From: JBDNFP01 sp041689775 | Lineage (GTDB): Bacteria > Bacteroidota > Bacteroidia > Cytophagales > Spirosomataceae | DNA: 18,064 nucleotides | Direction of reading: 5' to 3' | NCBI GenBank assembly: GCA_041689775.1 | Contig: JBDNFP010000292.1 | Location: forward strand, 1 to 18,064 | In this document: piece after piece, positions 1-7,291 of the stretch | How positions within the stretch are numbered: position 1 is the first letter of the stretch | Layout of the letters: every line of letters starts with the position of its first letter | Notes under the pieces: generated by a model | The model's input: only the letters and a program-made list of their open reading frames with translations | The model's database searches: none | What the model was told of the DNA's origin: nothing | Translations under genes and position numbers: made by a program

Positions 1-35
1 CTACATTTGCATCACCAAACGAAAGAATGGTACAC

Positions 36-111
36 GCAGAAGTAGCTCAGCTGGTAGAGCGCAACCTTGCCAAGGTTGAGGTCGCGAGTTCGAACCTCGT
101 CTTCTGCTCCA
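36..111 (+). tRNA. tRNA-Gly (anticodon GCC)
   Basis: The cloverleaf can be folded by eye. The 7-bp acceptor stem pairs GCAGAAG (36-42) with CTTCTGC (101-107). The anticodon stem pairs CAACC (62-66) with GGTTG (74-78) around the loop TTGCCAA, which places anticodon GCC at 69-71 and reads GGC glycine codons. The T arm contains GTTCGAA. Position 108 is the discriminator, and a CCA end is encoded at 109-111. The next tRNA, 70 bases on, lacks an encoded CCA. Only 35 bases of upstream sequence are in the window, so its promoter is not seen. Confidence 0.97.
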
Positions 112-119
112 ACAGGGCG

Positions 120-143
120 AGCACCTTCCAAGGTGCTTTTCTT
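120..143 (+). terminator. Terminator-like hairpin after tRNA-Gly
   Basis: AGCACCTT (120-127) and AAGGTGCT (130-137) form a perfect inverted repeat with a very short centre, so the real loop is about six bases. It is followed by TTTTCTT. It starts nine bases after the tRNA-Gly CCA end, which fits an intrinsic terminator or processing hairpin between the two tRNA genes. Confidence 0.6.
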
Positions 144-181
144 GTTAATAGACACTCTACAATTCCGATTGTGAGTATCGT

Positions 182-267
182 GCCGAGGTGGTGGAATTGG
201 TAGACACGCAGGACTTAAAATCCTGTGAGCCGAAACGCTCGTACGGGTTCGACCCCCGTCCTCGGTA
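182..267 (+). tRNA. tRNA-Leu (anticodon TAA)
   Basis: This is a class II tRNA of 86 bases with a long variable arm. The acceptor stem pairs GCCGAGG (182-188) with CCTCGGT (260-266), including a terminal G-T wobble, and A267 is the discriminator. The anticodon stem pairs CAGGA (209-213) with TCCTG (221-225) around loop CTTAAAA, giving anticodon TAA at 216-218 for UUA leucine codons. The variable arm runs from about 226 to 242. The bases after 267 are CAA, so CCA must be added after transcription. Confidence 0.97.
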
Positions 268-277
268 CAAATAACGA

Positions 278-313
278 AGAGGTTACGCAAAAAAGCGTAA
301 CCTCTCTTTTTTT
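278..313 (+). terminator. Rho-independent terminator after tRNA-Leu
   Basis: AGAGGTTACGC (278-288) and GCGTAACCTCT (295-305) form a perfect 11-bp stem with a six-A loop, followed by C and seven T residues. It lies ten bases past tRNA-Leu and ends the tRNA transcript. The convergent M43 gene stops at 326, so the same hairpin may also block its read-through, although there is no U-tract on that strand. Confidence 0.9.
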
Positions 314-325
314 AAGTGCTTCCCA

Positions 326-1858
326 CTATTCCAAGCTCAGCTCGCACAACACGGGTCTTAGATCACTTACCACGGTAGGGCGGGAAATATAGCCCGGTAC
401 GCCGGATATTCGACCATTTTTTTGAACGCGGCCATTGAAGGGCGTCGGTAACCACAGTCCGTAATTTAGTACGTGCCGGGCTCGAATCGATTGGTCGATG
501 GTAAAAGAATTAAAGAATGAATTCCCGTAATCCATGTAGTTGGTAGACAGAAAGGCTGCTCCGTCGCAGGCTTGCCGTTGTTTTCCCGAATTGCTCGTAT
601 ACAGACGGTAGTTATAGGCAGGAGTATCGCCACAAAAATCGTCATCGCCGGAGCAACTACTATCATTGAAGGAATGCCCTAACCCAAGCATATGCCCAAC
701 TTCATGCGTAGTAATGCTATTTGGTCCATTGAAAACGTCCGGGATGAGGAACATTCCGAATAGGTAGTTGGGGTTGCCCCCTTTTGCCCGGACAACCGCC
801 CCTTCTAGAAACTGGGTAACGCTCGGTAGATAAGCTAACCCCGACCAAGGGGCATTGTTTGTCTTTGGGTCTTTGTAATCTGCCACAAAAGCATTGATGT
901 AGTATTCCGGATTCCAATAGTGCTGCCAGCCGATGGTATCCAACATAGCCGCTTCGGTGTAGATAGTCCTTCCAGCGTCGATGTAGTCACGACCGGGTTG
1001 GGGCATAGTCCGGCCCACGGGATCTTTTTCTGCCAGCACAAACTGCAAGCGAAAATCCGAATGCCGCTCGGCTTTGGGGCCATTCAATGGGTTATAACTA
1101 TCCCGAAAGGTTTTATTCAAAATATCCACCTGTTCTCTCAACTTAACCTGAGATATTTCTACATTAAACAAATGGAATACAATGGGTATCGTAATTATAT
1201 TCGCCTCCGCAAGTGACAACACTTTCACCACGAGATTTTCACTTACCTTTCCGAATGCCTCCGCTTTAAAAATGTAGGATCCGGCTTTATCCGTTTTGAA
1301 TATCGTATCCCTAAATACTTCGCCATTTTTGTAGAACGTTAAGGCCCGGCTGAGGTCAAAGGATGCTTTACTTCCCTGCTTATCCAGAATTTCGGTTTCG
1401 ATTACAGCCTCCGAAACATTGTCAGCGATAAGTTCTCCCCTCGGAAGGCGAATCGATAATTGAATGGTTCCAATATAATTTCGAGGATCAATGGCGCGGA
1501 CGAGTATCGTATTACTTACTACATCTCCTAATCTGGCCTCTAATCTATATTCTCCTTCTTGCTGAGGTAAGAACGCTGACCCTAATAGGAGTTGATCATT
1601 CACCCAGTAGGTATAAAGTGCGTTCGGTACTTGCTTTTTATTTTTATCAAACGCTTTGGCAGTAAACCGTAATGAATCAGTATCCAGAGTTAGAATTACT
1701 TCCTTTTTCTGACGGCTATCCAGCGTCAGTTCAATGCCCTCGGTGGATAAGTATTCGTAGTACTCGCTCAGTGGCTGCATCTCTCGGGGACGATCACAGT
1801 GAAAGAGCGTCACCGCCAGAAAAAGTAAAAGGTAGAGCGATTTTTTAGATTGCATCAT
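326..1858 (-). CDS. Secreted M43-family zinc metalloprotease, probable lipoprotein
   Basis: The 510-residue protein starts with a signal peptide (about residues 4-20) ending in L-F-H-C21. This is a loose lipobox, so it is probably a lipoprotein. Residues 25-215 look like beta-rich, Ig-like extracellular modules with no clear family. The C-terminal half is a pappalysin-type (M43) catalytic domain: the zinc motif HExxHxxGxxH occupies 385-395 (H385, E386, H389, H395), and a Met-turn sequence YMDYG lies at 441-445. The cysteines at 402, 409, 431 and 505 may form disulfides, as is common in exported M43 enzymes. The family cleaves proteins or peptides outside the cytoplasm; the substrate here is unknown. 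It begins eight bases after the beta-barrel gene, so the two are probably co-transcribed. Two consecutive ATG codons are possible starts. I see no type IX sorting domain at the C terminus. Confidence 0.88.
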   Translation of the reverse strand: MMQSKKSLYLLLFLAVTLFHCDRPREMQPLSEYYEYLSTEGIELTLDSRQKKEVILTLDTDSLRFTAKAFDKNKKQVPNALYTYWVNDQLLLGSAFLPQQEGEYRLEARLGDVVSNTILVRAIDPRNYIGTIQLSIRLPRGELIADNVSEAVIETEILDKQGSKASFDLSRALTFYKNGEVFRDTIFKTDKAGSYIFKAEAFGKVSENLVVKVLSLAEANIITIPIVFHLFNVEISQVKLREQVDILNKTFRDSYNPLNGPKAERHSDFRLQFVLAEKDPVGRTMPQPGRDYIDAGRTIYTEAAMLDTIGWQHYWNPEYYINAFVADYKDPKTNNAPWSGLAYLPSVTQFLEGAVVRAKGGNPNYLFGMFLIPDVFNGPNSITTHEVGHMLGLGHSFNDSSCSGDDDFCGDTPAYNYRLYTSNSGKQRQACDGAAFLSTNYMDYGNSFFNSFTIDQSIRARHVLNYGLWLPTPFNGRVQKNGRISGVPGYISRPTVVSDLRPVLCELSLE

Positions 1859-1866
1859 GATTAAGT

Positions 1867-2562
1867 CTACAATGAAAAATGAAAAGATACCGACTGATTG
1901 CGAGCTGACGAAGGAATTTTCCTTTCCTGAAATAGCTCGGCTAGCCCTGCTTCGTACCTGAGTTCAATCGGATGCCGCCCTAAATAACAACCTACGCTCA
2001 GAGCCCAGCCATAATCCAGCTTATTAAAATTATCGCCAAAATTAATGGTGGACGCACGTGCCCTACCATTTACCAAAAGGCTCTGATCAACGTGCACTAG
2101 GTATCCGGCGTATCCACCGAAACCTATGAATGGTTGCACTTTTCGTAAACCAGGCTTTATGATTACCGGCATCACTACTGCCTGAATATAATCCAATTTA
2201 GTAGTACTTTCGAGGGTATTCCCCGGTTCTACAAAAACCTCCCTCGCTCCTTTTCTTACGTAGGAAAGCTCCACTCTGGCACCATACCAGCGAGAGTGCG
2301 CCATTTCGATACTTAATCCACCCTGAAAACCAACCAAAGGGTTATCAAGTACAGGGGAACGCACCGCATCTTCCGAACGCTTGTAAAAATCAGGCAACAC
2401 TACCCCACCCCGTAGGTTCACCCACGTTTTTTTGCTCTTTTTTGGGTTTAGGCCATCTTCTGCTAGGCTATTACCCTCCGCACTCCCCTGGCCACAAGCA
2501 GGTAAAGTAAAGATCATAGACAACAGGGTAAATCCTACTATACTCAATTGGGTTTGTATCAT
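1867..2562 (-). CDS. Outer-membrane beta-barrel (porin-like) protein
   Basis: I start this 231-residue protein at the ATG at 2560-2562. An in-frame TTG at 2575-2577 would add only five residues before the signal peptide. The signal peptide is hydrophobic and ends in L-P-A-C23 (start-ATG numbering), so it could be cut by signal peptidase I or II. The rest has alternating polar/hydrophobic strands rich in Gly, Tyr and Phe (for example FIGFGGYAGYLV and ELRYEAGLAEL), and its last strand runs to the C-terminal residues SFHFSL. This is the pattern of the small Bacteroidetes barrels of the OMP_b-brl_2/PorT-like type. It is the first gene of a two-gene unit with the M43 protease, eight bases apart, so barrel and lipoprotein may act together at the cell surface. 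Its cargo or partner cannot be inferred. Confidence 0.75.
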   Translation of the reverse strand: MIQTQLSIVGFTLLSMIFTLPACGQGSAEGNSLAEDGLNPKKSKKTWVNLRGGVVLPDFYKRSEDAVRSPVLDNPLVGFQGGLSIEMAHSRWYGARVELSYVRKGAREVFVEPGNTLESTTKLDYIQAVVMPVIIKPGLRKVQPFIGFGGYAGYLVHVDQSLLVNGRARASTINFGDNFNKLDYGWALSVGCYLGRHPIELRYEAGLAELFQERKIPSSARNQSVSFHFSL

Positions 2563-2891
2563 TCCGGGCTTGACCAATATTAAAACTCTTCGTGGGGAGA
2601 AAACCGTCGTTGCTTACTACCTGTTAATCAGGTTTATTTCTGCAAAATAGGAATAAACAACCAATAGTCGGCACTTTTAAAGTGAGGATATTACCTAAAC
2701 TTTGAAGCTTATTTTTTGTTTGTTTTTGCTATCCATCCTCGTATATTTGGTATCGTTCTCTATGCAAAACGACCGAATTACGTTACGAAATGCTTCTTTT
2801 AATGAGATCCAAGGGTCAACCGGCTTTTTCGCAGCGCAATGCTTCGTTTCTAATTTCAAACGCCTGAGCCCATTGAGTTTTTGACCAAATT
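2563..2891. other. Divergent intergenic region with SNF2 promoter
   Basis: This 329-base stretch separates the divergent barrel and SNF2 genes. It holds the SNF2 promoter at 2719-2749 and a perfect 6-bp inverted repeat with a one-base centre, CACTTTTAAAGTG, at 2672-2684, which could be an operator. A weak ACCTG/CAGGT hairpin lies at 2619-2633. No convincing promoter for the minus-strand pair was found. A TTG-initiated 60-codon frame (2702-2884) spans the promoter and is not accepted as a gene. Confidence 0.5.
2719..2749 (+). promoter_or_regulatory. Bacteroidetes-type promoter for the SNF2 gene
   Basis: TTTG at 2719-2722 and TATATTTG at 2742-2749 are separated by 19 bases. They match the -33 TTTG and -7 TAnnTTTG consensus of the Bacteroidetes primary sigma factor without mismatch. 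Transcription would start near 2756, giving a leader of about 136 bases before the ATG at 2892. Confidence 0.7.
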
Positions 2892-5831
2892 ATGAAGGTA
2901 TCTACTACCGAACCCTACCAGATCATATACTCGTTGCTTCAACACGAGTACCTGGGCTATCTTTTTGAATCTTTTGTGGTACAACTAGACGCCAAGGGTA
3001 ACCTTACCCTGCTCAACCAAAATATTTCGGCCAAGAATGTCAAAGAATTTGCTGCCGGACTCGACAAGACTGATTTCGAGCTGGTAAAAATGATTGATGA
3101 TCTCCAACAGGATGTCATTCTGCGTAAATTCAATCCCCGAAAACTTAGTCCGGTTGATTTCTTTTTGAAAATATATGATACCCAGAAAGGCGACAAGCTG
3201 ATTCAAGAAGCTATTTCTGGTTACCTGGAAAACGGCAAAGCCCGTATTCTGGATAAACTGAGGGGGAAGCATATCTTCATGATGGGTAATGACGGCGACC
3301 CTACTTGGAAGCAAGTGGAATGGAAGGAGGAAAAAGCTAAAATCCGCTTCTATTTCATGCGGAATGATGATAATACCCATTACTTTCCTACGATTTTGCA
3401 CGAAGGGCAAAAGCTTCAATTTCAATACTCTGGTGGAATGGTCATCTGCGATGAGCCAGCTTGGCTGGTCGTAAACGAAGGTTTGTACCATTTTGAAGGG
3501 GAGGTCGACGGAAAAAAACTCCGGCCTTTCCTGAATAAAAAGTTTATCATGATTCCCCGCAACGTAGAGGATCAGTACTACCGGAAGTTTGTGACACCAC
3601 TCATAGCCTCCTACGATGTGGTATCCAAAGGTTTTGAAATAAGACGCGAAACTCTGACACCCAAACCGGTCATTACGATTACAGAAAGTTACGCTAAAGG
3701 AAGCAAGGTACCTGTACTCTTTGGGGACAACGAGGCAGAGGAAGATCAATTGGAAGGCAGCGATGTGGTATTTGATCTGTCGTTTCAATACGGTCAGTTC
3801 TCGTTTCACTTCGATAGCTTTGCCCACGCCTCCAATGTAAGTTTAGAGAAAAAAGGCGATGATTATATATTCCATAAAGTAAAGCGGGACCTACCCCTCG
3901 AAAGCAACCGGATCAATCAAATCAAAGATTGGGGGCTTGATTTACGGAAAGGCCGACAGTTTATGCCCAAAATCGAGGCATTTGACTGGCTCAACCAACA
4001 GATGTCAAACCTGACCGAACAGGGTATCGAGATACAACAGAACACCACGAACACCAAACGATATTTTCTTGGCTACTCTTCCCTCAATGTCTCTATCAAA
4101 GAAGGCAACGATTGGTTCGATATCTACGCTCGGGTTCGGTTTGGGGAGTACGAGATACCCTTCATTAAACTACGAGGCTATATCCTGAACGGAAAAAAGG
4201 AATTTCAGCTACCCAACGGGGAGACGGCAGTTATCCCCGAATGGTGGTTTACCCGCTATTCTGAACTCTTCACCTTTATCGAGTCGCATGATGACCACGA
4301 TGGTCTACGCCTGAAAAAGCACCATCTGATGCTCGTACAGGAATTGCAACAAGAGAGCCTCGCCACCACGATTATTAGTCGTAAACTCGAAGGTCTACGG
4401 GACTTCCAGGAAATAGAGGCCTACGAACCTCCGATCAATTTCAAGGGGGAACTACGACGCTACCAGAAAGCCGGCTACGATTGGCTACGATTTCTTAACC
4501 AATACCGTTTTGGGGGCTGTTTGGCCGATGATATGGGTTTAGGAAAAACAGTGCAAACCCTAGCTCTGCTGCAATCAGAAAAGGAAGCCGGGGTGGCGGC
4601 GCCTACGCTATTAGTCATGCCTACCTCCCTACTTTATAACTGGGATTTGGAAGCACGACGTTTTACGCCGGATTTAAAGATTTTTATGTATACCGGCACC
4701 TACCGGGATAAGAATACCGAACAGTTTACTGACTATGATCTTATCCTGACTTCCTACGGTATCGTGCGGTTGGATGTGGATCTTTTGAAAAGATTCAGGT
4801 TTAATTACATTATTCTGGATGAATCACAGGCGATCAAAAATCCTTCCTCCGCTATTACGAAGGCCGTCATGAAGCTCAACTCCGCCCACCGACTCATTTT
4901 GACGGGTACTCCGTTAGAAAACAGCACCCTGGATTTATGGTCGCAGATGACCTTTATTAATCCTGGACTGCTCGGAGGACAGTCATTTTTTCGTAGGGAG
5001 TACCTTGTACCGATTGAAAAAAAGAATGATGAGGATAAAATACAGCGGCTTTACCACCATACCAAGCCGTTTATCCTGCGGCGTCATAAATCACAGGTAG
5101 CCACCGACCTACCCGAAAAGGTAGAAAGTATTCAGTATTGTGAAATGAGCGAGGATCAGGAGAAAGAGTACGAAGAGGCAAAGTCCTACTTCAGGAACCT
5201 AATTCTGGAACGCTTTGAACAGGATGGCATGTCCCGCTCCCAGATGGTGGTACTGCAAGGACTCACCAAGCTAAGGCAGTTGGCTAACCATCCTCGCATG
5301 GTAGAACCCGACTACGAAAGCGATTCGGGTAAGTTTAAAGATGTAATCCATAAACTGGAGACTGCCATTGGTGAAAATCATAAAATTCTTATTTTCAGTC
5401 AGTTTGTCAAGCACCTTGATCTTTTCCGGCAGTATCTCGACCACAAGAAGATTCGCTATGCGTATCTGGATGGCTCTACCAAGGATCGTCAGAAAGAGGT
5501 TGAAAGTTTCCAGAACGATCCAACGCTTAAACTATTCCTGATATCTCTGAAAGCCGGCGGAGTTGGCCTTAACCTAACCGCGGCCGACTACGTATTTATT
5601 CTGGACCCTTGGTGGAATCCCGCCATTGAAGCCCAAGCCATCGACCGCGCCCACCGGATCGGACAACACCGCACGGTATTCACCTATAAGTTTATCACTA
5701 AGAATACAGTAGAGGAAAAAATCCTTGCCTTGCAGCAGTCCAAACGGCAACTCGCCAATAATTTAATATCTAATGAGGAAGGGTTCTTAAAGTCACTTTC
5801 GAGGGAGAATGTATTGGCACTGCTAGATTAG
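2892..5831 (+). CDS. SNF2-family DEAD/DEAH-like ATPase (helicase-like)
   Basis: This 979-residue protein carries a complete SNF2 ATPase in its C-terminal half. Motif I is DDMGLGKT at 546-553, motif II is DESQ at 643-646 (the SNF2 variant of DEAH, followed by AIKN), motif III is LTGTPLEN, and motif VI is DRAHRIGQ at 918-925. The second RecA-like lobe includes ILIFSQF and the GGVGLNL segment. The first 500 or so residues are a mixed region with no recognised domain, and no SWIM zinc finger was seen. Bacterial SNF2 proteins translocate on double-stranded DNA to remodel protein-DNA or polymerase complexes; the exact target is not evident. The start is the ATG at 2892, downstream of a consensus promoter. 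The downstream HEPN/MNT pair lies 51 bases away on the same strand and might be read through, as no terminator is visible. The gene may be housekeeping or defence-linked; the sequence alone does not decide. Confidence 0.93.
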   Translation: MKVSTTEPYQIIYSLLQHEYLGYLFESFVVQLDAKGNLTLLNQNISAKNVKEFAAGLDKTDFELVKMIDDLQQDVILRKFNPRKLSPVDFFLKIYDTQKGDKLIQEAISGYLENGKARILDKLRGKHIFMMGNDGDPTWKQVEWKEEKAKIRFYFMRNDDNTHYFPTILHEGQKLQFQYSGGMVICDEPAWLVVNEGLYHFEGEVDGKKLRPFLNKKFIMIPRNVEDQYYRKFVTPLIASYDVVSKGFEIRRETLTPKPVITITESYAKGSKVPVLFGDNEAEEDQLEGSDVVFDLSFQYGQFSFHFDSFAHASNVSLEKKGDDYIFHKVKRDLPLESNRINQIKDWGLDLRKGRQFMPKIEAFDWLNQQMSNLTEQGIEIQQNTTNTKRYFLGYSSLNVSIKEGNDWFDIYARVRFGEYEIPFIKLRGYILNGKKEFQLPNGETAVIPEWWFTRYSELFTFIESHDDHDGLRLKKHHLMLVQELQQESLATTIISRKLEGLRDFQEIEAYEPPINFKGELRRYQKAGYDWLRFLNQYRFGGCLADDMGLGKTVQTLALLQSEKEAGVAAPTLLVMPTSLLYNWDLEARRFTPDLKIFMYTGTYRDKNTEQFTDYDLILTSYGIVRLDVDLLKRFRFNYIILDESQAIKNPSSAITKAVMKLNSAHRLILTGTPLENSTLDLWSQMTFINPGLLGGQSFFRREYLVPIEKKNDEDKIQRLYHHTKPFILRRHKSQVATDLPEKVESIQYCEMSEDQEKEYEEAKSYFRNLILERFEQDGMSRSQMVVLQGLTKLRQLANHPRMVEPDYESDSGKFKDVIHKLETAIGENHKILIFSQFVKHLDLFRQYLDHKKIRYAYLDGSTKDRQKEVESFQNDPTLKLFLISLKAGGVGLNLTAADYVFILDPWWNPAIEAQAIDRAHRIGQHRTVFTYKFITKNTVEEKILALQQSKRQLANNLISNEEGFLKSLSRENVLALLD

Positions 5832-5882
5832 AAAGAGCAATTTAGATAAGTAGTTAAACACTAAGCATAACGGCTGCCTCCC

Positions 5883-6293
5883 ATGGAAGAACAGGATATT
5901 CGCTGGAAACAACGTTTTCAGAACTACACAAAGTCGATGCAGTATTTGGAGAATGCCTTGCAAATACCAGACCCCGATATTGTTCAAAAAGCAGGTATCA
6001 TCCAATTCTTTGAAATGAGTTTTGAGCTTGCGTGGAAGTTATTAAAGGACTATTTGGAAGAATTGGGCTTTATCGACGTCAAGTCTCCTCGAAGTGCGCT
6101 CAAAAAAGCCTTTGAGATTGGCTTGTTAGAAAACGGGCATCATTGGATGGAGCTGTTACTAGATAGAAACCTTACCGCCCACACTTATGATGAACAAAAA
6201 GCCACGGAAATGGAACAATTAATTCACCATAAGTACTTCCCTGTGATGAAAGAATTATTGGAAAGTTTTAAGCATAAAATGGATGAAAACTAA
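5883..6293 (+). CDS. HEPN toxin of a HEPN/MNT (type VII) toxin-antitoxin system, HI0074-like
   Basis: This 136-residue alpha-helical protein resembles the 'nucleotidyltransferase substrate-binding' family (HI0074), which is now known as HEPN toxins. The catalytic RNase motif R-x4-H is R95-NLTA-H100. It is followed by T101 and Y102, giving R-x4-H-x-Y, the site whose tyrosine is adenylylated by the antitoxin in the MntA-HepT pair. In known systems the HEPN protein cleaves RNA and the partner nucleotidyltransferase inactivates it by AMP transfer. The gene overlaps the next ORF by 11 bases (6283-6293), so translation is probably coupled. It is visibly more AT-rich than the SNF2 and phosphoribosyltransferase genes beside it, which fits horizontal gain. 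No dedicated promoter was recognised in the 51-base gap upstream. Confidence 0.88.
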   Translation: MEEQDIRWKQRFQNYTKSMQYLENALQIPDPDIVQKAGIIQFFEMSFELAWKLLKDYLEELGFIDVKSPRSALKKAFEIGLLENGHHWMELLLDRNLTAHTYDEQKATEMEQLIHHKYFPVMKELLESFKHKMDEN

Positions 6294-6600
6294 ATTTGGC
6301 CTTTTATCAGCTGATGTAGAGACCATTCTTCAAACCCTTTGTAAGTACCCTAGTGTAGAACGTGCCTATATTTTTGGCAGCCGCGCAAAGGGTAATTTTA
6401 GAAATGGTAGTGATGTTGATATCGCCTTGAAAGGATCAGCCTTAGATTTTGACACCCTAAGTCAAATCAGTTATTGGCTAAATGAAGAAACTACAATGCC
6501 CTATCAGTTTGATCTCGTTAGATACGAAACCATCAAAGAGGAAGCTTTTAAAGCACACATTGACAGGGTAGGTATTGAATTCTATTCCAAGCTAAACTAA
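6283..6600 (+). CDS. MNT-type minimal nucleotidyltransferase antitoxin
   Basis: This 105-residue protein is a minimal DNA polymerase beta-type nucleotidyltransferase. The signature GS-x10-DxD is intact: G32, S33, then D44 and D46. A third acidic residue is likely D77 in the YQFDLVRYE segment. The family binds ATP and Mg and transfers AMP to the partner HEPN toxin, which neutralises it. The start codon lies inside the last codons of the HEPN gene, the usual layout for this pair. All residues expected for activity are present, so I infer a working antitoxin. A convergent gene ends at 6617, 16 bases past this stop. Confidence 0.9.
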   Translation: MKTKFGLLSADVETILQTLCKYPSVERAYIFGSRAKGNFRNGSDVDIALKGSALDFDTLSQISYWLNEETTMPYQFDLVRYETIKEEAFKAHIDRVGIEFYSKLN

Positions 6601-6616
6601 AAGGTAGGTGCCATCC

Positions 6617-7138
6617 CTACTTCAAATACACTCCCTCACTCCCCTCCTGACTCAAAATTACCTCTACGTGCTCGTTGAAGGTGGTGCTAAGGGCATACCC
6701 TACATAGTCGGCGGATACCGGAAAATTGTGGTGGTCGCGATCAATGATGACGGCAACCTGTAACTTTTTGAGGCGGTATTGAAGAAACGGCTGCAACGCA
6801 AACGCCAAAGTACGGCCCGTATTCAGCACATCATCCACGACGATAACCACCTTACCATCCGTCAATATCGGATCTCCTTCAAAGGAAATGGTACTCCGGT
6901 GTGGCTTGTCTTTGTCAAATAACAATTTGGTCAGGACGGTTTTTATTGGGGAAATATCCTGTATTTCTGCGGCCAGTAGTTGCGCAAATACATTCCCTTC
7001 TCCGGTAATTCCGGCCAGGATAATCTCTTCCTCTTCAAAATTTCGCTCGTAGATTTCGAAGGCAATCCGGCGGATTTTCTGACGGGTTTGTTCAAACGTA
7101 AGTATTTGTTGACGAGCCGGAGCCGTGGGTGCTGACAT
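6617..7138 (-). CDS. PyrR-like phosphoribosyltransferase
   Basis: This 173-residue protein is a type I phosphoribosyltransferase. The PRPP-binding motif is VIVVDDVLNTGRT at about 98-110, with acidic pair D102-D103. The C-terminal part (IIDRDHHNFPVSADYVGYAL) closely follows the PyrR pattern of DRgHRelPi.aDYvG. PyrR proteins have uracil phosphoribosyltransferase activity and, in Firmicutes, bind pyr mRNA to control attenuation. There is no pyrimidine operon or attenuator here, so only a nucleobase-salvage role is reasonable and the regulatory role is untested. It starts at the ATG complementary to 7136-7138, about 19 bases after the predicted transcription start. It is transcribed alone and is convergent with the HEPN/MNT operon. 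Confidence 0.85.
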   Translation of the reverse strand: MSAPTAPARQQILTFEQTRQKIRRIAFEIYERNFEEEEIILAGITGEGNVFAQLLAAEIQDISPIKTVLTKLLFDKDKPHRSTISFEGDPILTDGKVVIVVDDVLNTGRTLAFALQPFLQYRLKKLQVAVIIDRDHHNFPVSADYVGYALSTTFNEHVEVILSQEGSEGVYLK

Positions 7139-7163
7139 AGTGGGTCTAAACTTAAGTACACTG

Positions 7164-7195
7164 CAATTTTACGTAATATACACTTTTGGACCAAT
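7164..7195 (-). promoter_or_regulatory. Putative promoter for the phosphoribosyltransferase gene
   Basis: Read on the minus strand, ATTG (7195-7192) is followed after 20 bases by TAAAATTG (7171-7164), one mismatch from the TAnnTTTG -7 element. Transcription would start near 7157, about 19 bases before the ATG. Confidence 0.45.
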
Positions 7196-7238
7196 GTGAT
7201 CTTGGTAGTTTCCTGGTTTTTGTAGTACGGGGTGGAAT

Positions 7239-7271
7239 AAAAAAGAGGAATCCGACTACGTCAGACTCCTC
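7239..7271 (-). terminator. Rho-independent terminator after the TIM-barrel gene
   Basis: On the minus strand GAGGA (7271-7267) pairs with TCCTC (7249-7245), with further TC/GA and GAC/GTC pairs and two single mismatches around a three-base loop. Six T residues follow (7244-7239). It begins 20 bases after the stop of the hydroxypyruvate-isomerase-like gene and also shields the phosphoribosyltransferase promoter. Confidence 0.75.
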
Positions 7272-7291
7272 GGTATGCTTTCTATTTAAGG

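Noticed and set aside
12..290. 92-codon minus-strand open frame
   Set aside because: It is antisense to both tRNA genes and has no coding features.
2702..2884. 60-codon open frame with a signal-peptide-like N terminus upstream of the SNF2 gene
   Set aside because: It needs a TTG start, and a consensus promoter (2719-2749) lies inside it, so its start would not be on the transcript from that promoter. The C-terminal half looks like random translation.
2985..3827. 280-codon minus-strand open frame
   Set aside because: It lies wholly antisense to the SNF2 gene, whose family match is strong; it is a shadow frame.
6600..6620. Shared terminator between the MNT gene and the convergent phosphoribosyltransferase gene
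   Set aside because: The only inverted repeat (GTAGG/CCTAC) has a 5-bp stem with no T-tract on either strand.
6617..7200. PyrR-type RNA attenuator near the phosphoribosyltransferase
   Set aside because: The leader is only about 19 bases, and no pyrimidine biosynthesis gene or anti-terminator fold is present.
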